From Micropterus salmoides (Eukaryota > Chordata > Actinopteri > Centrarchiformes > Centrarchidae): a stretch of 64,000 bases of DNA. Below are positions 1 to 11,879 of the stretch, in pieces. The notes beneath the pieces are model-generated. The model had not been told where the DNA came from. It saw only the letters and a list, made by a program, of their open reading frames with translations, and ran no database searches. The stretch's first letter is position 1, and each line of letters opens with the position of its first letter. A program made the position numbers and the translations under genes. The stretch is from assembly GCF_014851395.1 (NCBI RefSeq), contig NW_024040817.1, positions 25,847,140 to 25,911,139 on the forward strand, given 5' to 3'.

Positions 1-2090
1 TATTACAGACAGATTGGAATTAACTCACCCCACTAGAAAATGTTGAAATTGTTTTAAGAAAGTGACACTTTTTGGACTAAAAGATAAAAAACTGACATGA
101 TAAGATGAGGATTGCTTCAGTGTACAGTAACCCAGAGTGCAAAAACCCCTCTGCTGTCTTTCATTCTGTTGATAATTATAGATGACTCATGGGTCACATA
201 TCTTCACAGTGTAATTACACATGAGATGCATGCACACACACTATCATTCTACACACTGAGGCACACAGTTGTGGAGTAATGTGAGTCCTCATTCATCTGC
301 CCAAGTCGTTTAGGGTAATAGAGCTTAATGGAGTATATTAACCCTGTCCAGCTTGCACACCCCCCACCTCAGATGTGTGTGTGTGTGTGTTCATGCACGT
401 GCACAGGGAAAGGGGAAACCTGCCAACTGTTTATCTGCAAAGGACACACACAGAGACACACACATACACATTGGGGGAGCAGAGATCTGGTTTCCCACTG
501 TCACAGATGCTTACCCGCCTCTCCATTAGTGATGTGATTGGAGTGGACATAGAAAACCAGCATCCTCGTTCCCACAGGGGCAATCTGAGGAAATTATTGC
601 CCCGCTCCTCTCTGGGGAATGTCAGCGCTCCAGAAAGAAGCACTTAATCGACTGCTATCACATGCAACTCTCTGTCGACCACAGAGAAAGAGTTTTTGAG
701 CATTTGTTGTGGATTAATACTTTGTGAAATGGTATGTGATGATATGTGATCAGTCACGGCACACAGTTAGAGGCTCTCTAAATGCGGAATCAGGAGATCA
801 GACACTCAGCGGCGTTTACTGGGAAAGTGACAAACAGATGATCGCTGGAAAATGAAGATTGATAGAATAGTCAAGATCATCAGTCTGTTTTTATACCATT
901 TCCTGTGTGACACAAGGAGAAAATCATTTTGTAATCTATAACCAGCGGTTTTGTTGTCCTGATGCTAATACTAAATATACTGATGATGCTGATTAAGATT
1001 TAGCAAAAAAATAAACAAACATTGAAACAAAGGTTGTGAACTCAATAGGGTAGGATATTGCGCTGGATGCTGCTGGTGGCCAGAAGTCCTGGGAGGTCCA
1101 GTCAGAGACAAAATGAAATCTGCAACCTCACACATGCGCATGTAGACAAGCAGACCTGCTGTACTGTCTTTGGTTGGTCACATAACTGTGGGTGACCTTT
1201 TCACCCCGGTCAATAACAACTGCAAGCTGAAAACACTGGCTACCCTCAGGCTAACATCACCACACACACATACTCACACACAAGCCCACGCACATGCACC
1301 CAATCACCAGCACAATAAGGTTGTAGTTCCCTAAACCACCAGAGGATGGCACCTGAGGTCTAAGCACTGGCACTGCAGTAGTAGAAAGGAAAAATATAGC
1401 ACTGATTTCCCTTTTCACGGTATTCCAGCAATCTAACAATCTAAAGTCGACACTAGTGTAATGCCCTGAGATTAAAGACCAGTTTTCTAGGATTTTAGGA
1501 CTTTATAGAAATAACATTGTAACTTCCATTTTGCTTATTGAAGTTTTTTCATGAGGAAATCCAATCCAATTCTTGGTTATCTCTTTTTCAAACAAACAAA
1601 AAAGGTACAAAGAAGTAAGTATGTAGGAAAGTAAGTATAAAGTATAAAGTTAAATACAATGCAATTCAAATGTTCTATATCTGTGGTTGGTTTCCCTCAC
1701 AACTCCCAAATAAATCTATTTTTGTTGTTTATGTTTCAGCTGTTTATAAAACAGGAATATAGTCCTCTTTAACTGACCAGTTAAGTTTAACTGTCAGTAT
1801 ATAGGACATATTGTACATTTCTTTATGAATGACGTTTTGGTGAATTTGTTAATGCATAGGACATTTAGAATATAAAATATTTACTTATTTGTCATGTTAA
1901 CAATGTTTTATGGTCATTTATGTTGTTTGTCACCTTCATCAGATGTGGAAGCTCAGTTGTGATTACGACCTCAATACTTTTCTACATATTGAGTTTTAAT
2001 AGTGTCAGAACAGAAGGGGGAAAGCAGCTATAATCAATATTTCCATAACACTGTGTCATTTTCAGTGAAAAGATCTAAAAAAAGAGGAAC
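1..2090. other. Non-coding DNA upstream of irx4
   Basis: No gene is recognisable. The open frames here (for example 328-647) run through short (GT)n and (CA)n tracts around 375-390 and 440-470 and are low-complexity artefacts. The segment around 520-660 is non-repetitive, of balanced composition, and includes CACTTAA, a form bound by NK2-class factors; it could be a regulatory element of the irx4 neighbourhood, but this is inference. The remainder, about 960-2080, is AT-rich with no recognisable content. Confidence 0.5.
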
Positions 2091-2094
2091 CCAT

Positions 2095-2420
2095 CTAACA
2101 CAGCCTGCTAAGCACCAAACAGCAGACAGACACAGTTAGAGACAAGCTGGTGGACATAGCGGAGCATTTTGCATGAGAGCCAGATATTTCCCTCAGAAGT
2201 TCGTAGAGACCAAAAACAGAGCAAAAAAAGTGAATATTGGACTTAGATTCATCAGGTGGCCAGAAACCAAATGAATGCAAATGTTGCTCCCCAACTGCTG
2301 CATGTGTACATAAGCAACTGTGTGCTAACAAGGTCACCAAGTCAACGTAAAAAGTGATGATATGTCAGTGTTGTGTACACAACTTGTTTCCACTGCCCCA
2401 AGTGGCCAAAAACATATTTT
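2095..2420. repeat. Dispersed repeat, copy 1
   Basis: This segment shares a series of blocks, in the same order, with 39225-39530: an AGCGGAGCATTT block, then GAGCCAGATAT, then a GGGACAAAAAC or GACCAAAAAC block, and finally AAGTGGCCAAAAA. The two copies are strongly diverged and differ by small indels. They look like fragments of one interspersed fish repeat of unknown class. No coding capacity is visible. Confidence 0.6.
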
Positions 2421-2739
2421 TCGCAGGAAAGGTAGGAAAACAAATGGTTTTGCAGTTATTATAATTTTTGCGCGTTCTGTACAGCAGAGGGGTCTGTGAT
2501 AACCCAACCAAGGAGAAGGTAAAGTCCATTTCAAGAGAAAAGGTAAAATAGCAGACAGTCAATGATAAAGAAACTGTAAAAATAAATAGTCAGAAAATAG
2601 GTTAAAAAATATAGTTATAGGAGCAGAGAGAGAATATAAATGAACAGAAATCAAGAAAGTCCAAAAGAGAGGAACAATAAACAGATAGGGTAACACAGAG
2701 GATCTGTGAGAGAGTTAAGATAGGTTAAAGTGTTTGTTA

Positions 2740-3190
2740 AAGGCTCTATTGGTCCCTGTGGACTGAGGCTTGAAGAGCTGAATAATGCATGTCCGCTGCC
2801 GGAGTAATGAAGTGGAAGTGATAGGGAGGAATACGGCTGGCCTCCCAGGGCTCAACGCAAACTGTACACACTCTTAAGAGCTGCCTGTAGCCTAAACCTG
2901 TCTCCCTCTCTGCCTCTGTCTGTCTCCGTCCACTTCTTTCACGCACACACTTGCACGCACGTACTGCACAGTGGCTAAGAGGGTTAGCTTGTCTCTGTTC
3001 CCGTGTCCTACATCATTGATGAGGAAGACCAGGGCATTTATAGTATCTCACTCAGAGTTCAGTCGCTCCAGAACCTCCATGAGGCTCTTATTAGACAGGA
3101 GCAGATAGCATGGCTGCTGCTCAGTGGTCAGACAGGTACTCGGTGTTGGCAGCCTTGTTTGTGGATCAGATCAAGCCCAGTTTGCGCTTG
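2740..3190. promoter_or_regulatory. Candidate conserved non-coding element upstream of irx4
   Basis: This stretch is non-repetitive, of balanced base composition and without a convincing codon pattern; the 113-codon open frame at 3003-3344 has no recognisable domain. It sits about 5 kb upstream of irx4, in the kind of gene-poor DNA that in Iroquois loci is rich in long-range enhancers. Only composition and location support the call; a cross-species alignment would decide it. Confidence 0.22.
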
Positions 3191-3587
3191 TACTCGGTTG
3201 GCGCTATTGTGCTTAACAAGAGGCAGTGTCTTGTGGTGGAAAGGAAGGGCTGTTTTCTTTCCTCATGATCCATTTATTGCTTGTCCTCCTCTGTCCTCTT
3301 CTTTCTCTCTGAGTATCCCTTATTCTCAGAGAGCAGAGGCTTGAAAAAAGGTGGGAAAGCTACCTCGTGTTACCCCTGTGTTCATTTGTCTGATGGTCGA
3401 ACACTGTGAGCAGAGCAAGTCTTGCATGGAATCGACTTTTCTCCTCATTTTGTTTCTCTTCACTTTGAAACATCTTAAGAAAGCTGTGTTAACAAAGTTT
3501 CATAAGGAAGATCCCATAGCACACAAATACTATGTGAATAACTTTCTTATCTTTTGTTGTTGTCAGTTTCATAAAGTGGATGTTAGA

Positions 3588-4560
3588 GAAATAGTTTGAC
3601 ACTTGGGGAAATGCTTTTATTGACTTTCTTGCCGAGAGCCGGATGAGAAAAGATCTCATATCTGTCCAGTAAAAATACAGCTACAGCCAACAGCCGTTTA
3701 GCTTAGCTTAGCACAAGGACTGGAAACGGGGAAACAGCTAGCCTGGCTCTGTCCAAAGGTAACAAAATCAAACTACAAGCAAATCTAAAGCTCACCAATT
3801 AATGCAATATCGGTACAACAACCAAATTGTAAAAACGTTTGTTATTTGGTTAGGGCCTGCAACTGTTTCTTTGTTGAGCATTTGTCTCTGAGCGCAGACT
3901 CCACATAATGCCCCATGTCATTTTGTTGAAAATATAATTACAAGCAACGAAGTGCGAAAAACTGTTCACGTCAGTCTCCAACTTCTTTTTCTGAAATGCC
4001 GACAATGAACATTTCTGACAGCGACGATAGCTTCTTTACCCACCCCCTCTCTCTCTTTCTTCCCCCACTCTCCCTCTCTCTGTCTCAACCCAACCGGTCG
4101 AGGCAGTTTGCCGCCCAACCTGAGTCTTGGTTCTGCTCGAGATTTGTTCATGTTAAAGGGAGTTTTTCCTTGCCACTGTGGCTAAGTGTTTGCTCATGGG
4201 GGGAACTGTTGGGTCTCTGTAAATAATATTACAAAGAGTATGGTCTTTAAATAAAAGCAAAGTTATTGTAATAATGAGCTGTAAGTTATTTACGCTGCTC
4301 TAAATTATCCAAAATCCGTAAATTTTGGCTATTTAAATAATGTGACAACAAGGCTAGCGGTGGGCCAACCACCTTGGAATAATGAGTAAATGTGGGAATA
4401 TTTTTTGCATTTTTGAAAAGATTAAACAAATTTTTAATTATTGAGCTGTTAAAAAGTGCTGATAGGAAACAGCACACTGTTTCCCTGTTTATAGTCTTTA
4501 TTCTAAGCTAAGCGAACCAGCTGCTGGCTATAGCCTCATAACAGATATGAAAAATAATTT
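3588..4560. mobile_element. Probable non-autonomous inverted-repeat element with a nested repeat fragment
   Basis: The left part (about 3588-3720) and the right part (about 4470-4550) carry inverted sequence: the GCTTAGCTTAG block near 3700 pairs with CTAAGCTAAGC near 4505, and the ACAGCC/GGCTAT neighbourhoods are also opposed. The middle (about 4080-4260) holds a different repeat with an AAAGGGAGTTTTTCC block and GTCTCTGTAAATAATATT, the latter found again at 60284-60301. This reads as an old MITE-like element into which a second repeat inserted. Classification is uncertain. Confidence 0.45.
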
Positions 4561-6290
4561 TTTTAACCAGGAGGTACACAAAACTATTTCCTCTCCAACT
4601 GGACTAATATTGCCTCATCCAAAAGAGCCTCAAGAAATGGTAATGTTTTCACTCTGGTTGTCAGAAACCTTCTCACTTCAGTTTGGGCCCTTCAGCACCA
4701 CCCACTTAGCTATTTTTCAAGGTGGCTCAAAAAGCATCTACATGTTAAACAGCGATTAAAATTGCATAGATTTCAGACTTTAAGGTAGAAAATATTCAAA
4801 TGCGGCGCACTGTGATTGAAAGAACTTGTGATTGGGGTTGTTTGTCCCTCTCTTCCAAACACTTTCTGCACTGCCTGGCCCTCCTCCTCTCGTATTAACA
4901 TGCTTCTATCATTAACCCCCGTGCCCCACCTACTGCATAATAGCTAGAGTTGGATGCAGGAAGGAGAGAATAAGAACATTTCCTTTCTTCTTTTTTTTCT
5001 TGAGGAGCATCTTGAATGAATGATTGATGTTAGGGGAGTAAGATCAGAAAGATATAATCACGGTCTAACGAACGCAGAGCCTTAAGAAATACATACTGGA
5101 GGAATTCCATAAATATATAAACACATTATATATTAATATATAAGCAGTGAATTGAATATTCAAAAAGAGGGAAATAACATAATCTATGCACCCTCCATGT
5201 ACAATGCATGTGTTATATTCATTCTTTTTATCCAGGAAGAAGGTAACAAAAGCTTGGAAGTTCAACACTGCAAGTTATTTTCCCCATGAACTACATGGAA
5301 CCGAGATTAAACAGAGTCATGTTCATTGTCAGAGGCTAAACAAATTGCCATTCTCTGTGAGTGACATATGTTTTGTGTGAAGATGTGCAACGCCAGCGTG
5401 GGGAGATAACTTCATTTCCAATCTTTGAGCACAGATGAGGGAGAGACAGTTAGTCCGTGTTCAGTATATGAGCACCTTTCGCGGGACAAATGGAATGTCA
5501 ATCAAGCGCTGGTACACAGATGCTTTCTCCCCGGTGGGGCCCGAGATGCTTTCTGGTGATGCAGCTCTGTTGTTCCAGCCCTACTCTGGGTGCACTGGGA
5601 ATATTTTGTCCTTTTTCCCCTCCACATCCCCTCGCTCCATTTCAGATCCCCTGACTATTAACGATTTCCTCCTTGCTCCCCAAGTTTGCTTCTTTAGGCT
5701 TTCCCTCCTTCCCACATTCATTTGATGTTGGATTTAATGCACATAAAGTTTCTTATCCAACCAACCTTTTGTCGCCTATTTCTTCTTTTTCCCCATAACC
5801 TCTTATGGATTTCTCATTTCCTCCAATATTAGGGGCTGTACAAAAACGATTAGGGTGGGGAGGAGGGATGATTCTTCATTTTATAAAAAAAGGTAGAACC
5901 TCCCCAACATTATCAATAATTTCTTTGCGCCACAATACACCAATATCTCTAAATAATATATTTATAAAAAACACACCAAAGACTGCAAAAACTGCTAATT
6001 AAACAGTTATTATAACTACAGAATGAGTGAACTTGAAAACTGTGGCAATGATGGACTTAATATTATAAATATCTGCAACACGGTCACCTAGAAATTGTTT
6101 ATATACAACTAATTTGCAAGAGCAAAATGTTTTTAAGTAACCAAAGCTGACAGGATTACTTTTTCTATTAACATAATGACGAATTATTGTTTGTTTAATC
6201 GAGGATGTCGAAAAAATCAATATGAGCAAAATCTTGGTTCCATTAAAATATTTAATAAAATTTAATACAGTAGCCACTTGTAGTGACTAC
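4561..6290. other. Non-coding DNA, no gene seen
   Basis: The open frames here lack recognisable domains. The segment 5400-5720 is non-repetitive and balanced in composition, which is compatible with a regulatory element, while 5880-6290 is AT-rich. Confidence 0.45.
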
Positions 6291-6299
6291 AGCATTATT

Positions 6300-6720
6300 T
6301 TTTCTTCACACTTTTTTATAGTTATGTTTAGGCACTCTTGGCTCTCTTGGTTAAGGTTAGGCTAACACTGTGGTCTGTCTAGTATAAAGACAGATAAAGA
6401 GTGTGAAAGTCTACCAGAGGAGGTTTTGGGGTGGATGTACTAGTCAAACAAACACTGGTCTTTTACCCAAGACACTAGGGTTCATGTCCCGTGTGAAACC
6501 AAAATCAATGTTGACTTATTTAAAGTTCTCAGTTATGTTACGTTATGCTACCACACATTACTACTTGGTTAGGTACAACTTCACTAACATATGTCACCAA
6601 GTAGTGACATAAAGTAATGTTACCTAAACCTAACCAAAATTTTATATTATGTTCCATCACATGACTTCCTACTACCTAACCTACCTAGTTTCTAAAGGCG
6701 TCTCATACAGATGCTAAAGG
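6300..6720. repeat. Probable degenerate interspersed repeat
   Basis: The segment is built from recurring GGTTAGG, TTGGTTAGGT and CTAACCTAACC words on both strands (for example near 6350, 6570 and 6635). This is typical of a decayed inverted-repeat fish element. No clear ends or target duplication can be defined. Confidence 0.35.
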
Positions 6721-7059
6721 GAACCCTGTGTATTTTTATGAGATGGGCATGACAAAGCGTTGGTGTTTGACGACCTGAGAATGAGAAGGGGTTTAAAACT
6801 GTTTACCTTTGCCATTTTATCACAAACATATCCTTTTTTTTCTAACATGACAAACTCCTCCAACATTTCCCTCCCCCATCCTTTTTACTCTTGCCCTAGT
6901 CTTCATCCTACCTTATAAAGAATGAATAAAGATCAAAAGGTGGTTTGAGAAGAAATGAGAGAAATGTTTCCACTTCACCAGGATGGCTAAAGACTGTTAT
7001 TAAAAACATGACAACCCATTCAGTTGCTAAAGGTGCTTACTCAAGGGAATGCAGAGAGT

Positions 7060-7255
7060 GTTTATTCTTTGATTAATTTGCTTGGAGGAGACCTGAATTT
7101 TCCCCACTCATGAATATGTGCATGACAGGGAGATTTCTCCATACTGACAAGTTATCTAAACTACAGGGCAAAACGATTATGCTAATATCAGGTTGTAGTC
7201 ATCAATCATCTTATGTCAATGTGGTGTCAAGACATCACGTTCCTGATCCCCCCTC
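7060..7255. promoter_or_regulatory. Candidate proximal enhancer of irx4
   Basis: About 600 bp upstream of the irx4 start lies a non-repetitive stretch with homeodomain-type cores (TTTGATTAATTTG near 7071, a TTATGCTAAT block near 7175, CAATCATC near 7203) and a GACATCACGT word near 7230. This is the composition expected of a developmental enhancer, but nothing direct proves function. Conservation or open-chromatin data would decide. Confidence 0.3.
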
Positions 7256-7499
7256 TGGCCATAGCAGGGTGTGTGTAAGAGTGCGTTGTGTATGTGGATG
7301 AATGCAGCTGTGTGTGTGTTTATTTGGAAAGGACAATTGATCACATTCTCATTACGCCTGGGGACTTTTGGGGGGGTTGCACTTGCGCTTGCGTGGGGCT
7401 GTTTTCCTGCAGAATAACTGAAAGAAAACTGGGAGGGAATTAATTAGGTGAGTTTCCTCATCTTGATATGAACACCGGAGACACACACGGAGTCCGGGC

Positions 7500-7507
7500 T
7501 GACGTCA
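7500..7507 (+). promoter_or_regulatory. Palindromic cAMP-response element (TGACGTCA) upstream of irx4
   Basis: A perfect 8 bp TGACGTCA site, the consensus for CREB/ATF factors, lies 366 bp upstream of the irx4 start codon and about 140 bp upstream of the candidate TATA box. The motif is seen directly; binding is inferred. Confidence 0.4.
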
Positions 7508-7648
7508 GAGAGACGCGCCATAAAACCAAAGAGCGCATCACAGGGAGATGGTTTGATCACACTCGCTTTGGAGGCAGCAGGGATACTGTAAAAGCTGCAG
7601 CAGCTAAAGTGAATTTAGCGGAACTGCAAGGAACGCCAAGAAGTTACT

Positions 7649-7654
7649 TATAAA
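7649..7654 (+). promoter_or_regulatory. Candidate TATA box of irx4
   Basis: TATAAA within CTTATAAAGG lies about 215 bp upstream of the irx4 start codon. It would place transcription start near 7680 and give a 5' UTR of roughly 185 bases. No transcript data are available here, so the start site is an inference. Confidence 0.35.
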
Positions 7655-7865
7655 GGCTGTTAATCGTGGTGCGTAAAATGTGCGTAAATGTCTGCGCGCC
7701 CCCATTTGGATAAGGTGGTAGATCCAAATTTTAAAACCTGAAAAGTTGCCAGGCAAACTAGGTCTGAACTAGTATCAGAGGCAAAAGTCTACCCTCGGCA
7801 CGGATGCTGTTGGATGTCGCCCGGCTCTGCGCTCCTGCTTTTGTCTCTTTTATCTTATTTGAGCC

Positions 7866-10682
7866 ATGGCTTACTCTCCGCTGGGATACTCATACTCCAC
7901 CACACCGCAGGTACAGTCAGTATTTTTTTTCTTTAAAGTTATTGTTGATGATAAATTATGGACTTCTACAAATGTTCCATGAACAAGTCACTTGTTTTCT
8001 TTACAAAATGTGACAAAATCAGTGAGCAGCACGGCAGTATTTGTACTCTGGGCATTTTTAAATACTATTTTTTTAAAACTATCTATCAGCTGTGTGAAAA
8101 ATACCCTTCACTATCTTTCTCACTTATAATCTAATGGTAGAAATAAGGTTCATTTTGCAATTTTTCTTGCCAAAGTTTCTGATGACCTCCAGCTCTCTGG
8201 CTGGTTGTCTGGAGCCCGGAACGCCTCCGTCACACCCGGTGCTGCGCTCGCCGGGCCACCAGCTCACCCCTGGCGCCGGCATTGGCGTCTACAGCGGCCC
8301 TTATCCAAAGAGCCAAGGTTACTATAACACCTGCACCAGCGACGCCACCGCTCTCTATTCCAGAGTGAGTTTCACATTTCACTTACAGCTCATTATTACA
8401 ATAACTTTGCTTTTATTTAAAATGCGCCAATGCGCACATACCTTTGTTTGTTTACTTGTATTTATTAGGATAAATCCTTTCAGATGTACCATCTTGTTTT
8501 CGAAGGGATCCCAACATATATCACAATCACTACATAACAACAGAGGAGTGACAAAATAAGACACAGAAATACAATTGTCAATACTGCAATGTACAGACCC
8601 TAGCCCTAACAAACAGATAGCCTACATTAATTAATGATAACATTGCATTAGAAAGGTTGAAAAAGTGACCCTGTAATGTTTTGAATACTGAACAGAATTT
8701 GTGAATCTTATACTCATATGACATTAAAGTAAAAAAGTAAACAAGGTAAATTCAGGCTAAAGCCATGTCTAGTATCACAGTGCATTCCTGTGAAAAAATC
8801 CTGGAATTTTTAGCAAATATTTATGTCAGTTATTTACCACTGTTTTCAGGGGCCACTAGATCCCAAAGATGGATTGGGATCTGTGCATGTGGGGACATCT
8901 CAGACTCCTGCCTACTATCCCTATGACTATACATTTGGACAATATCCTTATGACAGATATGGGTAAGTCAAAGTCTGCATATTGAGAAAGTGCTTTTATT
9001 GCCTTCAAGTTAAACCATATTTTCTCATTTCAAAACTGTAATATCAATATATATATAACATCAGTCATCCTCCACTTATGACTGCTGACTCCCTGATGAA
9101 AAATATTCCTAGTGTGTCTGTAGCAAGTTTGTAGTGATCTCATATTCTTTTATGTCTTGGCATCATTATGTAAGTATTACACTAACTATAATATCCTTAC
9201 TGGGATTTAGTGTCTGGAACTGTTATAAAGTTAGATGTATGTTTTTCTTTATGATATGGTCTCTCTTTAGACATCATTAAAATATGATTTAAAGTCAATA
9301 GTTACTCATAAATAAGGGAGGCTGTCCTTTAAAGCAAATGTGATTCACTTATTTTTGGTACGACATTGCGAAATATTATTTGAATTGTCACCATTTGGCT
9401 CAGGTATTCCTGCTCTGACGGCGCTTCCCGTCGTAAAAATGCCACCCGAGAGACGACCAGCACCCTGAAGGCTTGGCTGCAGGAACACCAGAAGAATCCT
9501 TATCCCACAAAGGGAGAGAAGATAATGCTTGCTATCATCACCAGGATGACCCTCACACAGGTAGGTTTTAGCAAACTATTGTCAATGTATTGTCAATTTG
9601 CCTGTTAACGGGCAGCTTGCCCTTAATTCATTTCCGGTATTAAATGCTTTGCCCTTCTTCATGTTTGCTTTACATATATCACACTTTCTCTTATACCTTC
9701 ATGTTTTCCCTTCTTTCATTCCTTCTATTCAATGTTTTGCCCTTTCCTTCCCTTGTCTTTCCTTCAATCCTGTATAATTTCCTTCCTTCTCCTGTTCAAA
9801 TGACTTTATGTTACTTTCTGATCTCCATTCCTTTCCTTCCTCAGGTGTCTACTTGGTTTGCAAATGCACGCAGGAGGCTAAAGAAGGAGAACAAGGTGAC
9901 GTGGTCACCACGGGCTTGTAAAAGCTCTGATGACCGGGGATGTGATGATGACAGTGATGAAGCTGAAAAGCCACTTAAAAATGACAAAGACCTTCCTGGT
10001 AAGCAGAGCCTAAATCAATCTGTCAGCACATTGAGCTTGTTTCAAAGTTTAACTAGCATGCACAGACTTAGTTTTATCTGTGTCATTTGTAATTGCAGAT
10101 CGACAGTGTGCAGACCTGCAGAGTGACCTTGAGGACTTCGACCTGCTGGAGTCAGATGGCTCTGACTGTGAACCAAAGCCACAGTTTCTTTCAGAGGACC
10201 ATGATGCAAATCCAGACACTGACCTCCCACGTGGGCATCTCACACACAACCTAGACCCATTGCACGGAAAAGAGAGATTGTGCTCAGACTGCCCCAAACT
10301 CACAATGGTCCAACAGCAAAACAGCGGCTTCTATCCTAATCCAGATCTTCGAAGTACAGACAACAAGCCCAAAATTTGGTCCATCGCTCACACTGCTGCA
10401 TCTTTGGATGCCAGCTTGCAGCCAGATTACCCTCCTTGTATGCTGGCGTCGACCAGGTCCTCCTCTCCTGGGTATCCATCAAGTATGGCACTAACAAAGG
10501 CAGACAGGCAACAGGAATCACCAGTTGCCACGCTCAGAGAATGGGTGGACGGAGTTTTCCATGGTCTTCCTTTCCAACAGCCCAAACCAGCGGGGGTGTG
10601 GAAAGGCTTAAATGATGCCGTGATGGACAGCAGAACACCCAGACAATCCCTTGAACTTGTTAGGTCTACGTCATCTTTGTAG
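7866..10682 (+). CDS. irx4: Iroquois-class homeodomain transcription factor Irx4
   Basis: This encodes a nuclear DNA-binding protein of the TALE homeobox class; Irx4 in vertebrates helps specify ventricular myocardium and parts of the nervous system. Six coding exons join in frame: 7866-7910, 8176-8364, 8850-8962, 9404-9560, 9845-9998 and 10099-10682, giving 413 residues. The start ATG has a strong context (GCCATGG). The protein opens MAYSPLGYSYS, and the N-terminal FLMT block at the exon 1/2 junction is typical of Irx4. The three-residue-extended homeodomain spans about residues 124-185, with RRKNATRETTSTLKAWL and the recognition helix WFANARRRLK, split between exons 4 and 5. An acidic region follows, then KPKIWSIAHTA (309-319) and the C-terminal ATLREWVDGVF motif near 363-373. 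It is shorter than mammalian IRX4 (about 519 residues), and the N-terminus is diverged, which suits the teleost irx4b paralogue; a versus b is not settled here. Confidence 0.95.
9640..9844 (+). other. Long polypyrimidine tract before irx4 exon 5
   Basis: Most of the intron 4 segment just upstream of the exon 5 acceptor (AG at 9843-9844) is C/T-rich on the + strand, with repeated CTTCC and TTTCC words. It includes the normal acceptor tract but is much longer than usual. The 160-codon open frame at 9644-10126 is a read-through of this tract into exon 5 and is not a separate gene. Confidence 0.6.
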
Positions 10683-10767
10683 TCCGACCACCACATTTTC
10701 AACGGAATATTTCAAAGACTGCTGGACATAAAACAAAAAGTCTATATTTTGCTGTTGTGACTTTACC

Positions 10768-11656
10768 AATTGACCGTTTGCTAAGCGCCACCTTACTGTT
10801 GCTACCCCATCAAGCTTTTCATTCTCCCACAGCACATGTAGTTTACAATGATAACAGTGGCAGATTGAGCAATGGGAATTTAAACAATAGGTCGTTGATT
10901 GATTCCAGACTGAGGCCGATGAAAGAAGGCTTTTAATTTCTAGCCAACAACCATTGGTGGCAGATTTTATTATCTCTAGCTAGCTTATTAATTAAGCTAA
11001 TGTTGTATAAATGAATTTATTAGAAAACCTGACTCTGGCTGACTTTTAAACTTGACAGCTGTATCTTGTAAAAGAGGTCTTAAATATGCACTTGTTGGCT
11101 ACATATATGATATTGAGCTAGCAGACTGAAGCTAAAGCTTCATGTACCAGGCAAAAAAAGTCACCTCTATCTCAGGTAACAGTGGCTCAGGTTGCTGAGT
11201 AAACTTTGTCAAAACCAGTAAATAGCAGGACAGAGCAACTAACATTAGCCAAAACTCTTTATAGCATCCAGGATTGACTTCCACACAATTCTACACAGTG
11301 GGTGTGCTTTCGTGTAACGTAACATTGTAACCCCACAGATAATGTATTTAACGAAATAGTTTATGATGTGCTCCTTGGCTTTGGAGGTTCTGGTTGATGA
11401 CTGTAGGCAGTAAGCTAGTTAGCCAGACCTGGTAATGACTGCAGCCTCCATTAGACCAGACAAACACAATGTTTAATCTATTTCTTAAACTTTTGCTCTT
11501 CTGGTTTTGGAAAAGTTTGAATAAAAGACTAACACTTTCAATGCAGAGTATTACTCCTACAATCCAAAGTTTGATAGATCTGGTGTGCCCAGTTATGGTT
11601 GCTAAGCTATGACTGGGCAATTGTTGTCCGGGTAGGGGTTTAGCGAACGGTCAATT
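10768..11656. mobile_element. Terminal-inverted-repeat element (MITE-like) in the irx4 3' UTR
   Basis: The left end AATTGACCGTTTGCTAAGCG (10768-10787) is the reverse complement of the right end at 11637-11656 with about 2 mismatches in 20 positions, which defines an element of about 890 bp. It begins only 85 bp after the irx4 stop codon. No canonical AATAAA lies between the stop codon and the element, so the irx4 transcript probably runs into or through it. It has no transposase frame. An obvious target-site duplication was not found, so the superfamily is left open. Confidence 0.65.
11520..11525 (+). terminator. Candidate irx4 poly(A) signal inside the inserted element
   Basis: An AATAAA hexamer lies within the inverted-repeat element downstream of irx4. 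If it is used, the transposon-like sequence supplies the end of the irx4 mRNA. It competes with the hexamer at 11867. Confidence 0.3.
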
Positions 11657-11866
11657 AACAATTTATGATCCTGTTTTGGCGTTTGGACAGGCCCAAACTC
11701 TCTACCAACTTAAAAACTCTTATGAGCTCCATAAATGATCAAATGTCTTACAGCAAACAAGTGTCACCACACACGTTCCTGCAGCAAGGTTGTATGGTTC
11801 ATACACATGAAAAATATACAATATTGTACACTTGCACTATAGCCTGCACAAGCACTGAGTCACAAA

Positions 11867-11872
11867 AATAAA
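11867..11872 (+). terminator. Candidate irx4 poly(A) signal beyond the element
   Basis: An AATAAA hexamer in CACAAAAATAAAAGG, about 1.2 kb after the irx4 stop codon. Using this site would put the whole inverted-repeat element in the 3' UTR. Confidence 0.4.
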
Positions 11873-11879
11873 AGGTGTA

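Noticed and set aside
2334..2562. Overlapping - strand frames at 2334-2562
   Set aside because: They lie in and beside a dispersed repeat and have no domain.
9644..9844. N-terminal part of a 160-codon frame leading into irx4 exon 5
   Set aside because: It is intronic polypyrimidine sequence; exon 4 splices in frame to 9845 to complete the homeodomain.
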